Shown: positions 1 through 7,658, numbered from the stretch's first letter. The stretch is 11,483 nt of DNA from Firmicutes bacterium UBA5486 (GCA_002427045.1 DIPO01000046.1:31521-43003); one strand, 5' to 3'. The notes: a model not told the origin generated them from the sequence alone. Made by a program: numbers and translations.

Positions 1-110
1 AACGCAAAAAGCTTTAATAAAAACTTCTTAACTTTTATACCATTATGCCTTTGAGAGAAAAATATTCTACAGTTGTAGTATAAAAAAAAATACGTTTTCA
101 GAGTAGATTC

Positions 111-971
111 TTAAACAACTTTTCCTAGGTGTCGTACTACCCAAATCAGTAGAATAGCCCATAATACCAGATAAATCGGTAACAACCACCGGAAGAGAGC
201 TTTACTTTTAATTTTAAAATTATAAAGTTTGGCTAGTTGTTCCCCGCTGTCAAAAGCTAAGATCTTCCCTATTCTTTGTAAATAAACTCTTGTCTCTTTA
301 TATTTTGGTCTTACCCTATCTAGATCTACATTGGTAAGGCCGGCATTATATGCCTCCAAAGCCCTGCCAATCTCACCTTCATAACGATCAATTAGATCCT
401 TTAGATACCTTACTCCTGTGGCAATATTGGCTTCAATATTATATATACAATCTCTACCATGATCCGGTTTGCCTGGTAAATGCTTGCCATCACATTGAGA
501 ATTGGGATTATAATACTGCCAAACTAAAGGAGTAATTTGCATTAATCCACAAGCACCCTTCGGGGAACGAGCCGCTGAATTAAAGCTACTCTCTACTTGA
601 ATCATGGCGGTAATTAATTGAGGATTTACATCATAAATTATTGCATTACCACTAATGATTCCTTGCAGTTCGGTGCTTACCGGGATTGATATCTCAGAAA
701 AAGAAAAAAACTTCCCTAATAACCTTTCCATTTGATCCGTCTTCATTTCCATAAAAACAAAAATAGTGGTCATTATAAGAAATAACAACACCATTAAACA
801 AATATAGGCAAAAAATATCCTTTTTGAACCCCGCGGCCTAAAAGCATCCACTAACAATAAAACCGGGCTACAAATAATCAATAACACCCATCCTAAATAA
901 TTCTTTTTTCTACTGCTTTTTTTTGCCTTTGTTATTACCGACCGGCCCGGCATGGGATTAGTAACTTGCAC
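111..971 (-). CDS. Membrane-anchored SLT-family lytic transglycosylase
   Basis: 286-residue protein expected to cleave the MurNAc-GlcNAc bond of peptidoglycan non-hydrolytically. The SLT/goose-lysozyme-like core spans about residues 108-235. It shows the catalytic Glu127 in an ES motif (QVESSFN), GLMQ at 142-145 and AYNAG at 207-211, the three hallmarks of family 1 transglycosylases. Two hydrophobic segments (about 25-44 and 52-74) precede the core and a third (about 260-281) follows it, so it is an integral membrane protein rather than a secreted one. Cys141, Cys160 and Cys175 lie in or near the core and could form a disulfide (inference). The start is GTG, supported by AAGGGGTG five bases upstream; an internal ATG at residue 7 has no such site. 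The gene stands alone, over 200 bases downstream of pyrG and behind that gene's terminator. The family call is secure; the cellular role (growth, division or sporulation) is not visible. Confidence 0.88.
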   Translation of the reverse strand: MQVTNPMPGRSVITKAKKSSRKKNYLGWVLLIICSPVLLLVDAFRPRGSKRIFFAYICLMVLLFLIMTTIFVFMEMKTDQMERLLGKFFSFSEISIPVSTELQGIISGNAIIYDVNPQLITAMIQVESSFNSAARSPKGACGLMQITPLVWQYYNPNSQCDGKHLPGKPDHGRDCIYNIEANIATGVRYLKDLIDRYEGEIGRALEAYNAGLTNVDLDRVRPKYKETRVYLQRIGKILAFDSGEQLAKLYNFKIKSKALFRWLLPIYLVLWAILLIWVVRHLGKVV

Positions 972-1031
972 AAAAACACCCCTTAGTTTAGAATATTAAA
1001 TCCTTCGCCAAGATTACCTGTATTATTTTGG

Positions 1032-1049
1032 AAACATATTTATATGTTT
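1032..1049. promoter_or_regulatory. Perfect 18-bp palindrome, possible operator
   Basis: AAACATAT, two T bases, then ATATGTTT: two 8-base arms with a 2-base centre, about 60 bases upstream of the transglycosylase start. A two-base centre suits a dimeric repressor site better than an RNA hairpin. No regulator is identified and AT-richness raises the chance of coincidence. Confidence 0.35.
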
Positions 1050-1083
1050 TCTTCCTAAGCCGGTGTTTTCCTGCTAACTCAAA

Positions 1084-1100
1084 GAATTGCATAATTCAAT
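1084..1100. repeat. Dispersed AT-rich repeat (GAATTGCATAATTC family), copy 1
   Basis: GAATTGCATAATTCAAT, the exact reverse complement of 7761-7777 (17 of 17). The core is itself an imperfect palindrome (GAATT and AATTC around GCAT). Related copies lie at 2872-2887, 2897-2916, 3004-3020, 7607-7646 and 7761-7777, all between genes. Confidence 0.55.
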
Positions 1101-1140
1101 TATTAAAATTTATCCACAATCCTCGTAAATAGCTAAGAGG

Positions 1141-1173
1141 TAAAAATAAAAGAACCCGGGTTTACCCCGGATT
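1141..1173 (-). terminator. Intrinsic terminator of pyrG
   Basis: Read on the minus strand, AATCCGGG, loop GTAAA, CCCGGGTT form an 8-bp stem (one G-T pair), followed by CTTTTATTTTT. It begins about 20 bases after the pyrG stop codon and separates pyrG from the transglycosylase gene. Confidence 0.9.
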
Positions 1174-1193
1174 CCAAGTAAGTCTTAATCTAA

Positions 1194-2801
1194 TTACTCT
1201 TTATTTTTATATTTAAGTGCTGCCTCAACAAATCCCTTAAATAAAGGTTGCGGCTTATGAGGCCTTGATTTAAATTCTGGATGGAATTGGGTAGCAATAA
1301 ACCAAGGATGAGCAGGGAATTCAATAATTTCTACCAGATTTTTACCAGATAAGATTCCACTGATTACTAAGCCCTTTTCCTCCATTTTTTCTATATATTT
1401 GTTATTTACTTCATATCGGTGACGGTGTCTTTCTTCAATTTTCTCCTGATTATAGCTGTTATATGCTTTGGTTCCGGGAATTAAATTTATAATATTCGAA
1501 CCTAATCTCATCGTTCCTCCGAATTCAGCAACCTCTTGCTGTTCCGGTAAGAGATCTATTACTGGAAAAGGAGTATGGGAGTCGAATTCCGAAGAATTTG
1601 CTTTTTCCATTCCACAGACATTCCGGGCAAATTCAATAATAGCACATTGCATGCCTAAACAGATTCCAAGAAAAGGCACGCCTTTTTCCCTAGCATATCG
1701 TACAGCCGCCATCTTCCCTTCTATTCCTCGGCTGCCAAAACCTCCAGGAACTAAAATTCCATCCATCCCAGAAAGAAGTCTCTCTGCACCTTCTACCCCG
1801 ACCTTCTCTGCATCTACCCAGTGAATTTGGACCGAAGAACGATAGGCAACCCCAGCGTGGCGTAGAGCCTCTGCTACACTAAGGTAAGCATCAGGTAAGG
1901 CTACATATTTACCAACAATCGCAATCTCTACACTATTTTGTGGATTTTTTGCTTTCTCAACAAACTCTCTCCAGTTAGCCAAATCACGTTCTCCACATTT
2001 AAGGCCCAAGCGTTTAATAACAATCTCATCTAATCCTGCCTTTTCAAGATAAAGGGGGACTTCGTAAATCGTATCTACATCCTGATTAGAGATGACTGCA
2101 TTGATATTAATATCACAAAAAAGTGCAATTTTTGCCTTAAGCTCTTCAGATATAGGCTGTTCAGAGCGGCAGACAATAACATCTGGTTGTATACCTATAC
2201 CCCGTAGTTCTTTAACACTATGTTGGGTTGGCTTAGTTTTCAATTCAGAAGAAACAGCAATATATGGCACCAAAGTAACATGAATATACATAACTTCATC
2301 CCGGCCCACATCTGTTTTAACTTGCCTAATTGCTTCCAAAAAAGGAAGACTCTCAATATCCCCTACGGTGCCTCCTATTTCAACAATCACTACTTCTGCT
2401 TGGGTTTCAGATGCCACTCGGTAAATCCGGTCTTTTATCTCATTGGTAATATGGGGAATAACTTGAACTGTTCCGCCCAGAAAGTCTCCACGCCGTTCCT
2501 TCTTTATTACTGACCAATAAATTTTTCCTGTAGTAACATTGTTGTTCCCTGATAAGTTTTCATCAATAAATCTTTCATAGTGTCCAAGATCTAAATCGGT
2601 CTCTGCACCGTCATCAGTCACAAATACTTCGCCATGTTGGTAAGGGCTCATTGTTCCAGGATCAACATTGATATATGGATCCAGCTTTAAAACCGTAACT
2701 TTGACCCCTCTACTCTTTAAAAGCCTTCCAATTGAAGCTGCGGTAATCCCTTTCCCTAGAGAAGAAACTACGCCTCCGGTGATGAATATAAATTTTGCCA
2801 T
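1194..2801 (-). CDS. pyrG: CTP synthase (glutamine-hydrolysing)
   Basis: 535 residues, the usual full length. The enzyme makes CTP from UTP, ATP and glutamine in the cytoplasm, the last step of pyrimidine nucleotide synthesis. The amidoligase domain (about 1-267) opens with KFIFITGGVVSSLGKG, with the nucleotide-binding SSLGKG at 13-18, then LGGTVQVIPHIT at 108-119 and EIGGTVGDIES at 141-151. The class I glutamine amidotransferase domain (about 290-530) has nucleophile Cys381 in GICLGMQ and the His507/Glu509 pair in QFHPEF, so both half-reactions look intact. The ATG start has AGGGGGAG just upstream. It follows the DUF624-like gene across 235 bases and ends at its own terminator. In Bacillus subtilis pyrG is controlled by CTP-sensitive attenuation at a G-rich transcript start; I do not see that GGGC start plus leader terminator here. 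Confidence 0.98.
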   Translation of the reverse strand: MAKFIFITGGVVSSLGKGITAASIGRLLKSRGVKVTVLKLDPYINVDPGTMSPYQHGEVFVTDDGAETDLDLGHYERFIDENLSGNNNVTTGKIYWSVIKKERRGDFLGGTVQVIPHITNEIKDRIYRVASETQAEVVIVEIGGTVGDIESLPFLEAIRQVKTDVGRDEVMYIHVTLVPYIAVSSELKTKPTQHSVKELRGIGIQPDVIVCRSEQPISEELKAKIALFCDININAVISNQDVDTIYEVPLYLEKAGLDEIVIKRLGLKCGERDLANWREFVEKAKNPQNSVEIAIVGKYVALPDAYLSVAEALRHAGVAYRSSVQIHWVDAEKVGVEGAERLLSGMDGILVPGGFGSRGIEGKMAAVRYAREKGVPFLGICLGMQCAIIEFARNVCGMEKANSSEFDSHTPFPVIDLLPEQQEVAEFGGTMRLGSNIINLIPGTKAYNSYNQEKIEERHRHRYEVNNKYIEKMEEKGLVISGILSGKNLVEIIEFPAHPWFIATQFHPEFKSRPHKPQPLFKGFVEAALKYKNKE

Positions 2802-2871
2802 TACTCTCCCCCTAGATGATGGTATACTTTTCTAAATTTTATTTGGTATTTTACTAAACTGCTTAAATTGA

Positions 2872-2916
2872 GAATTGCATAATTATTAATTATTAAGGAA
2901 TCGTATAATTCATTAA
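2872..2916. repeat. GAATTGCATAATTC family, one exact core and one degenerate copy
   Basis: GAATTGCATAATTATT at 2872-2887 carries the family core, and GGAATCGTATAATTCATT from 2897 is a close degenerate copy. Both lie upstream of pyrG; a weaker inverted relative, AATTAGCAATTCTCTTA, is at 3004-3020 near the end of the DUF624-like gene. Confidence 0.4.
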
Positions 2917-3036
2917 ATAAAACCACAGGCCTCACTTTTCGCTCCTACCTAAATTTAACTTTTAGTTTGGTCTTTGCTTAAAGAGCACAAAATGTGAGTT
3001 GACAATTAGCAATTCTCTTATTTAAGAAAGAATCAA

Positions 3037-3801
3037 CTAACTTTTTTCCTCGCTTTGGTAATCAACCTGTGAAGCTGGGGGGTCCGGATATTTCTCAAGT
3101 AAACCCCAAAACACCCTAATCCCCATCACCTGTAAAAAACCACCATAGAACAAAAAGAGCAGAGGAGCAATAATTGTACATAATACCCCAATCACTAATA
3201 AGACTAATTGTACTAAGATTGTATATAAAGTATTATCAAGGGTTAATAATAAAGTTTTCTTAAATACTTTTTTCCAATTGTTGTCTTGAAAAACTATAAA
3301 GCTTGGTAAATAGAAACTTGTTAATAGTAAGAAGATTAGTAAATACAATAAGAAAAACCCGATAAACTTTATGAATAAATTATCAACTACAACAAAACAG
3401 ATTAAAAGGTCAATTAAGACAAAAATAACTGCTCCCATATATAAGCCATATACTGCCGCGGCCCGCCAGTAAAACTTACGGAAACCTAACCATAGGCCTT
3501 TTATTTCAGCTTCATAAACTATTACATGATCCATTTGATAAACCAAGGCTGCCTGTACCGGGCCAAAAATAAAAGCTGAATAAGGAACACCAAACAATAG
3601 TAAAAAGATTAAAAGGTTAAAAGGATTGTCTCTAGTTTTCAAATAAACAATAAAAGAATTATAGAATAGCATCCCAAGAGGCAAAACGGAAATAAACCAA
3701 ATAATACTAATAAGCATCGAATACCCAATATGGTTGTACAGATCAATCACTGCGTTCTTTAAGATTAAAAAAATATTACGTGGGGATTTTTCAGTAGCCA
3801 T
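3037..3801 (-). CDS. DUF624/YesL-like polytopic membrane protein
   Basis: 254-residue, strongly hydrophobic protein with about five or six membrane segments (roughly 27-52, 61-85, 114-139, 143-168 and 190-225, the last possibly two helices). The block GPVQAALVY at 80-88, followed by a charged amphipathic stretch containing LGFRKFYWRA, resembles DUF624 (YesL family), where a GPxxAA motif precedes a conserved FW/F-rich segment. No catalytic or transporter signature is visible. Some YesL relatives sit beside carbohydrate-uptake genes, but there are none here, so no substrate can be inferred. The C-terminal tail (about 236-254) is short and acidic. The ATG start is well supported by AAGGAGG eight bases upstream. 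Spacing to pyrG is 235 bases, so co-transcription is possible but not shown. Family assignment is from memory of the motif and is moderately certain. Confidence 0.75.
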   Translation of the reverse strand: MATEKSPRNIFLILKNAVIDLYNHIGYSMLISIIWFISVLPLGMLFYNSFIVYLKTRDNPFNLLIFLLLFGVPYSAFIFGPVQAALVYQMDHVIVYEAEIKGLWLGFRKFYWRAAAVYGLYMGAVIFVLIDLLICFVVVDNLFIKFIGFFLLYLLIFLLLTSFYLPSFIVFQDNNWKKVFKKTLLLTLDNTLYTILVQLVLLVIGVLCTIIAPLLFLFYGGFLQVMGIRVFWGLLEKYPDPPASQVDYQSEEKS

Positions 3802-3981
3802 TTAATCATCCTCCTTAACTAATTTTAGCTATTACTGTAATCTATATTCAATTTGAGGAATTGCTTATTAATTTAAGATTTAACAAAAATCTATTAATAG
3901 TCCCTTTATGGCTAATGGGTTGTCCTAATATCGACTAGCATACCACAATATTTCGTTTTAGCTAATCGTGTTTCCTCAATT

Positions 3982-4021
3982 AAAAGAAAGGTCACTTTAA
4001 GAGAGTGACCTTTCTTTTTTT
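3982..4021 (-). terminator. Intrinsic terminator after the zinc-ribbon gene, symmetrical stem
   Basis: A perfect 15-bp stem (arms 3982-3996 and 4004-4018) encloses a 7-base loop. On the minus strand it begins at the stop codon of the zinc-ribbon gene and ends with CTTTT. The plus strand has an even longer T run, so it could work both ways, although no plus-strand gene approaches it. Confidence 0.9.
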
Positions 4022-4274
4022 AGGAGACTTTTTGTTGACCAGATGGGGGCCCTTCTGTTTTGGCGAATTCCTTCTTCTCTTTTTTTCCGTATTCAAGTGT
4101 TCTATGATCTGTTATATAAAACCCCGAACCTTTGAAGATAATACCAACATTTTTGCTAATTAGACGTCTAACTTCCCCACCACATTTTGGACAAGTAGTT
4201 AATGGGTCTTCCGTAATCTTCTGGAAGTATTCGAATTTTCCACATTTCGCACAAGAATAATCATATGTTGGCAT
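4020..4274 (-). CDS. FmdB-family zinc-ribbon protein
   Basis: 84-residue small protein starting MPTYDYSCAKCG, the typical opening of FmdB/CxxC_CxxC_SSSS proteins. Two CxxC pairs, Cys8/Cys11 and Cys28/Cys31, form a predicted zinc ribbon. The following KGSGFYITDHR segment, with 'GSGFY', also matches the family; the tail (about 60-84) is polar and probably disordered. FmdB was named from a regulatory protein of formamidase and amidase operons, but the function of most members is unknown, so only possible nucleic-acid or protein binding can be suggested. I use the ATG at 4274 rather than the in-frame one six codons upstream: the GGAGGTG at 4284-4290 lies inside that extension and is nine bases from the chosen start. 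It is a single-gene unit with a strong sigma-A promoter, a long leader and its own terminator. Confidence 0.9.
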   Translation of the reverse strand: MPTYDYSCAKCGKFEYFQKITEDPLTTCPKCGGEVRRLISKNVGIIFKGSGFYITDHRTLEYGKKEKKEFAKTEGPPSGQQKVS

Positions 4275-4452
4275 TTCCTCATTCACCTCCATTGAAAAAC
4301 TATCAATTTCATTTATGAAAAATCTGATAATCGCTTACGTTAGCTACCACCCGCGCGCATAAATAAATGAAAATAGCACTTTTCAGCCTACAAAGGCTAT
4401 CATTCATACGAATTAAGAGTTGTATTTTACTTTTGGTTTTTAGTACCCACAT
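4275..4452 (-). promoter_or_regulatory. Long untranslated leader of the zinc-ribbon gene
   Basis: From the predicted promoter, transcription should begin near 4452, leaving about 178 nt before the start codon. The leader contains a short hairpin (AGCCT, TTGT, AGGCT, around 4390-4405), a second possible stem GAAAA/TTTTC, and an unusual GC-rich patch GCGCGCGGGTGGTAGC in otherwise AT-rich DNA. I recognise no known riboswitch. The GGGTGGTA word recalls a T-box antiterminator, but the rest of that motif is missing. Confidence 0.4.
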
Positions 4453-4458
4453 TTTTAT

Positions 4459-4487
4459 AATATAGGACAATTATTCGTTGTTGTCAA
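4459..4487 (-). promoter_or_regulatory. Sigma-A promoter of the zinc-ribbon gene
   Basis: On the minus strand, -35 TTGACA (4482-4487, consensus) and -10 TATATT (4459-4464) are separated by exactly 17 bases. The start of transcription should fall near 4452. Confidence 0.8.
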
Positions 4488-4561
4488 GCGATTACCGATT
4501 AAGAATACTTTTTTCTATATTTAAGGAATTAGAAGATTCTTACTTCCTTTCTATTCTTTTT

Positions 4562-4585
4562 AAAAAAAAGCGCCTTTTCGGCGCT
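4562..4585 (-). terminator. Intrinsic terminator of the sipL-like gene
   Basis: On the minus strand, AGCGCC, loop GAAAA, GGCGCT, then a run of eight T. It starts a few bases after the stop codon. Confidence 0.92.
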
Positions 4586-4589
4586 GCAT

Positions 4590-6224
4590 TTAGCTAGTTA
4601 CTGATCTTTTTGCTATTAACTTTTTTGGAATAAGTAGTTTTTTCCCAGTAATTATCTCCTTCTCTGGGTCAATTAATCGGTTTTCGCTGATTATTGAATC
4701 CATAGTTGTATTATAACGTCTGGCTATTTTCCAAAGAGTATCCCCTGGCTGTACTAGATAGAATAACATACTTGGCTTGGGTATATCCTGGGGAATTACT
4801 AAAACAACATCTTTCACTAAAGCTAAAGTTCTGCTTTGCCAGACTTTTACCCTAGTTTTCAATTCTAAAGTAAATTTAATACTTCTCTCATCTAATTGTT
4901 CTACTCGTAAACGATTAGCATTAAGATAAATACGGGCTTGCATCCCATCTTCCACGCCCGGCATCTCTAAGAATTCTGCAAAAGACACGGCCTCTGTCTC
5001 GCCTCTTCCCCAAAAAGAAGCCTCAACTGTTGATTCCTCCCCATCTATTCCTTGCGATTGATATACGATACCCAACTGAGCCTCCCCCGTAATAAGCACT
5101 TGCTCAAGCTCAGTTTGAAGCTGTAGTTTTGGCCCGGACATTTTTGCTTGTAAGAGCCGGCCTATATTTTTTAGCTCTGATGGAAGGAGAAGCGTCTTTT
5201 CAACCATAATCGTTTTTTCTGTTTCTCCTATTATTTCTTCGATTTCACCTGCCCCGCGTTGAATATCCAAGATTTCTTCTTGTTCTGAAGTTAAATCTAA
5301 AACGACCTTTACCGGTTTCGGCCTAACTACATCAACCCGAACATTAATTATAACTTGTAAACGGCAGCTTTCAGGAGTAGAAGATTGCATTTGAACTCCT
5401 TCAATCCTAATTTCGTGATTAGCAGAAAATTCATTGGATAGCTGTGGATTATCCTGAATTATTTGAAAAGGAATGGCCCCACCATTATCCTCAGTCCAGC
5501 GTTGGGCTTCTATGCCTCCTTCTTTTCCTTCATCCGTTAGGGTTACATAAACTAAATAAACTTCCAGTTTGCCTTCGATACTAACCCTACCTTTGGAAAG
5601 CGTAGCACTCGAATCCACGGGTATTACTTGACAGTCGAGAATCCTGGCCAGTGGAGGCTTTGGATAGGTAAGCGGAAAATGATTATTGACCTCCCGGTTA
5701 AGATAAGTTGTAAGAACTAATTCTTCACTAATTAATTGCTCAGTTACTGGTTGAATCTTCTTTTCAGACTCAATCTCTTTAATAAACCTAACCATACTAC
5801 TCTTTCTGGCCCAAATTTTAACTTCTATTTCTAAGTGGTATTTTACTACTTCTGCTGCTTCTGGTTGTAAAATCAGGTTTACTAAACAAAGTTCCCAATC
5901 CCAATCAGCTTTAAGTTCAGGAAGATTGATTTCTTCATTGAAAACCGCTCCTTCTTCTCCTCTCCAAACTACTCCATGTTCAGAAACTCGATCTTGAACC
6001 TCTTTTCCCCGATAAACTAAATGCGTTTCAATTTTCCCAGTTAAAAAAAGTCTACTACCTTGAATATCTCCTTTTACCTCAGATAGATAACCATGATACG
6101 AAAGAATCTGCTCAACCTCGGGAAACCCCTGCGGAACCGGAAGTTCTCCTTCCGCCTTAAAAAAATGACTGGTGCCAAATAAGACCTTCCCCATAGTAAG
6201 CTGGTCATAAAGGCATTTTACCAA
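4590..6224 (-). CDS. sipL: SipL/SpoVID-like spore-coat morphogenetic protein (SPOCS-like repeats + LysM)
   Basis: 544-residue acidic protein. About 1-145, 175-305 and 335-475 look like three beta-rich repeats of the DUF3794/SPOCS type, each ending in a pattern like 'LEIEVKIWARK', 'VIINVRVDVVRPK' or 'LELKTRVKVWQSR'. A C-terminal LysM (about 489-534) begins FYLVQPGDTLWKIA. This layout and length match SipL of Clostridioides difficile (about 520 residues), which binds the SpoIVA ATPase through its LysM to attach the coat basement layer to the forespore, and it resembles SpoVID of Bacillus. It should therefore act in the mother cell on the forespore surface. The start is taken as TTG at 6222-6224, five bases after GGGGGGAG; an upstream TTG at 6248 would put that Shine-Dalgarno inside the gene. 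No clear sigma-E promoter was found in the 107-base gap to the upstream gene, so co-transcription is likely. Confidence 0.82.
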   Translation of the reverse strand: MVKCLYDQLTMGKVLFGTSHFFKAEGELPVPQGFPEVEQILSYHGYLSEVKGDIQGSRLFLTGKIETHLVYRGKEVQDRVSEHGVVWRGEEGAVFNEEINLPELKADWDWELCLVNLILQPEAAEVVKYHLEIEVKIWARKSSMVRFIKEIESEKKIQPVTEQLISEELVLTTYLNREVNNHFPLTYPKPPLARILDCQVIPVDSSATLSKGRVSIEGKLEVYLVYVTLTDEGKEGGIEAQRWTEDNGGAIPFQIIQDNPQLSNEFSANHEIRIEGVQMQSSTPESCRLQVIINVRVDVVRPKPVKVVLDLTSEQEEILDIQRGAGEIEEIIGETEKTIMVEKTLLLPSELKNIGRLLQAKMSGPKLQLQTELEQVLITGEAQLGIVYQSQGIDGEESTVEASFWGRGETEAVSFAEFLEMPGVEDGMQARIYLNANRLRVEQLDERSIKFTLELKTRVKVWQSRTLALVKDVVLVIPQDIPKPSMLFYLVQPGDTLWKIARRYNTTMDSIISENRLIDPEKEIITGKKLLIPKKLIAKRSVTS

Positions 6225-6331
6225 TATTTCTCCCCCCTTATCGATCAACTGGCTTCATCTACACCTTATTAATTCTTACCCTCCTTTATAAGGCTCTTTG
6301 TTTTAAGATGATCTTTATTCCATAATTATGC

Positions 6332-7483
6332 TTACTCTTCTGTATTCATAACCAATATCCGGGGGTTGGCCAAAAAATATTTGTTCATTTCTTCTTTTAG
6401 AAACTCTTCCCAACTATCAACCCCGGTAAAAAGCACCCCACGAAGATTCAAAGCATCAATCTTTTTTAAAATCTCCCGGATCGTCTTCGAATCAGGTATT
6501 AAAGCTTCTCTCGCTTCTTCTTTGAGTTTATATTGATAATAGTACCATCCGTTTTTTCCAATCCTGATTGGGGGAGCTGTTTTATTGATCCGTACAATTT
6601 TACGCCCGCGGGCAGTAAGAAACTGCTCTTTCCCTGATTTTAATCTTTCCCTTCCACAGAGATCAAAATGGATAATCAAACGGGTACAAGGATAATAAGA
6701 TAAAAGAGTTTTCACTTGTTTAAGCCACTTTTCATGGGTATATGAATCTGAAACTCTTATTAAAGGAGAAAAAATTATCCCGTCGGCTTCTTCCCGTCGG
6801 GGCAAATAAGATAATTGATTGTCAAGCCACCATAATACTTCTACTTCATTTTCCTTTCGTAATCTTAATGAGGCTTTTCTTAGAGTTTTCTGTGGCTTAC
6901 TCTCGGAAAAATTAATAATTAATCCTTGACATCCGGGATATTGCCTTTTTATTTTATTTACTTTATCCGGTTTTTTCAGTTCTTCAATAGTAATCTGGAG
7001 CAAATCCGCCTCTTCGGAGCGGAAATTTGAATGATTTACCTTTTCTTTTTCTAAAAGTCCGGCAAAGATAACCTCTCTTTTTTCAATTAATATTTTCTCC
7101 CCAATTTCAACTCTTTGTTTTCTCTTCCTAGATTCCAGATCTTTTAAAGCCTCTATTCCCACACCATAAGTCTTTGCTACCTCGGCTACTCTTTGCTCAG
7201 GCTCAAGTTGATGTAATATCCGGTTCCATATCCTTTTTTCCTGTAAGAGCTTTATTGTATCCGCTCCGGTAATACCATCAGCCGAAAGTTGGTAGGATCT
7301 TTGAAATACCTTCACCGCTTCTCTTGTTAAAAAATCGTACCATCCCGATTCTTTTCCATGGTAAAAGCCGAGTTCTGCTAAGGTTTTCTGTAAACATAAA
7401 ACATCTTTCCCTTTAATTCCTAACTTTAATGCCCGTTTGCCTAGTGGTAATTGATATACAGACTGTATCGTCAAGCGGGGCAT
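6332..7483 (-). CDS. Peptidoglycan-binding domain protein with weak LysM and possible degenerate GH18-like domain
   Basis: 383 residues. About 20-80 is a PG_binding_1 domain (GKDVLCLQKTLAELGFY, then AVKVFQRSYQLSADGITG). About 90-133 resembles a worn LysM (RVAEVAKTYGVGIEALKDLE, then IGEKILI). The remaining about 137-372 has alternating strands and helices (GLIINFSES, ADGIIFSP, TRLIIHFD, and RGVLFTGVDSW near the end) that recall a GH18 barrel such as SleL/YaaH. The usual DxxDxDxE catalytic motif is not visible: the matching strand reads GLIINFSES. It may therefore be a non-catalytic, wall- or cortex-binding protein (inference). No signal peptide is seen, which fits a mother-cell protein. The ATG at 7483 is chosen because AAGGGAGAT lies just upstream (7490-7499); an earlier in-frame ATG at 7537 lacks a good site and borders a repeat. 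It lies directly upstream of the sipL-like gene, suggesting a sporulation role. Confidence 0.75.
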   Translation of the reverse strand: MPRLTIQSVYQLPLGKRALKLGIKGKDVLCLQKTLAELGFYHGKESGWYDFLTREAVKVFQRSYQLSADGITGADTIKLLQEKRIWNRILHQLEPEQRVAEVAKTYGVGIEALKDLESRKRKQRVEIGEKILIEKREVIFAGLLEKEKVNHSNFRSEEADLLQITIEELKKPDKVNKIKRQYPGCQGLIINFSESKPQKTLRKASLRLRKENEVEVLWWLDNQLSYLPRREEADGIIFSPLIRVSDSYTHEKWLKQVKTLLSYYPCTRLIIHFDLCGRERLKSGKEQFLTARGRKIVRINKTAPPIRIGKNGWYYYQYKLKEEAREALIPDSKTIREILKKIDALNLRGVLFTGVDSWEEFLKEEMNKYFLANPRILVMNTEE

Positions 7484-7535
7484 TTTCCCATCTCCCTTAC
7501 ACCTTTTATAAGATTTACATAATTTTCTAGCATCC

Positions 7536-7566
7536 ATTTAACTACAATATAAAGTGTTTGACTTAA
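7536..7566 (+). repeat. AT-rich CAATATA-AGTGTT repeat, copy A
   Basis: ATTTAACTACAATATAAAGT and the following bases match copy B at 7659 with only three differences over the first 28 positions; the two starts are 123 bases apart. Confidence 0.5.
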
Positions 7567-7606
7567 ATTAAACTGTCTATAGATTGTTATAAAATTTTTA
7601 GCAATC

Positions 7607-7646
7607 TAATTACGCAATTCCTTAATATGAGGGAATTGCATAATTA
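7607..7646. repeat. Inverted repeat built from two GAATTGCATAATTC-family cores
   Basis: Arms TAATTACGCAATTCC (7607-7621) and GGAATTGCATAATTA (7632-7646) are complementary at 14 of 15 positions around a 10-base loop. Neither side is followed by a T run, so it is unlikely to be a terminator. Confidence 0.6.
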
Positions 7647-7658
7647 CCTTAATCATTT

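Larger units (their letters stand above)
972..1140. other. Intergenic region upstream of the transglycosylase gene
   Basis: AT-rich spacer between the transglycosylase start and the pyrG terminator. It holds a perfect 18-bp palindrome (1032-1049) and one copy of the GAATTGCATAATTC repeat (1084-1100). I could not find a convincing -35/-10 pair for the transglycosylase gene. Confidence 0.6.

Noticed and set aside
61..110. Possible terminator after the transglycosylase (CTACA/TGTAG hairpin and T runs)
   Set aside because: Only five pairs around a two-base loop, and the longest T run comes before the hairpin on the minus strand.
2802..3036. CTP-sensitive pyrG attenuator as in Bacillus subtilis
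   Set aside because: I found neither a promoter with a GGGC transcript start nor a GC-rich leader terminator.
4340..4362. T-box-like GGGTGGTA word in the fmdB leader
   Set aside because: The ACCGCG continuation, specifier stem and terminator are absent, and the gene is not an aminoacyl-tRNA or amino-acid gene.
6249..6331. Sigma-E promoter for the sipL-like gene (TCATCTT and CTTATAAA about 12 bases apart)
   Set aside because: The match to the -10 consensus is partial and the spacing is short; too weak to annotate.
7484..7537. 18-codon N-terminal extension of the peptidoglycan-binding protein
   Set aside because: The strong AAGGGAGAT site lies inside the extension just before the ATG at 7483, and the upstream ATG has no such site.
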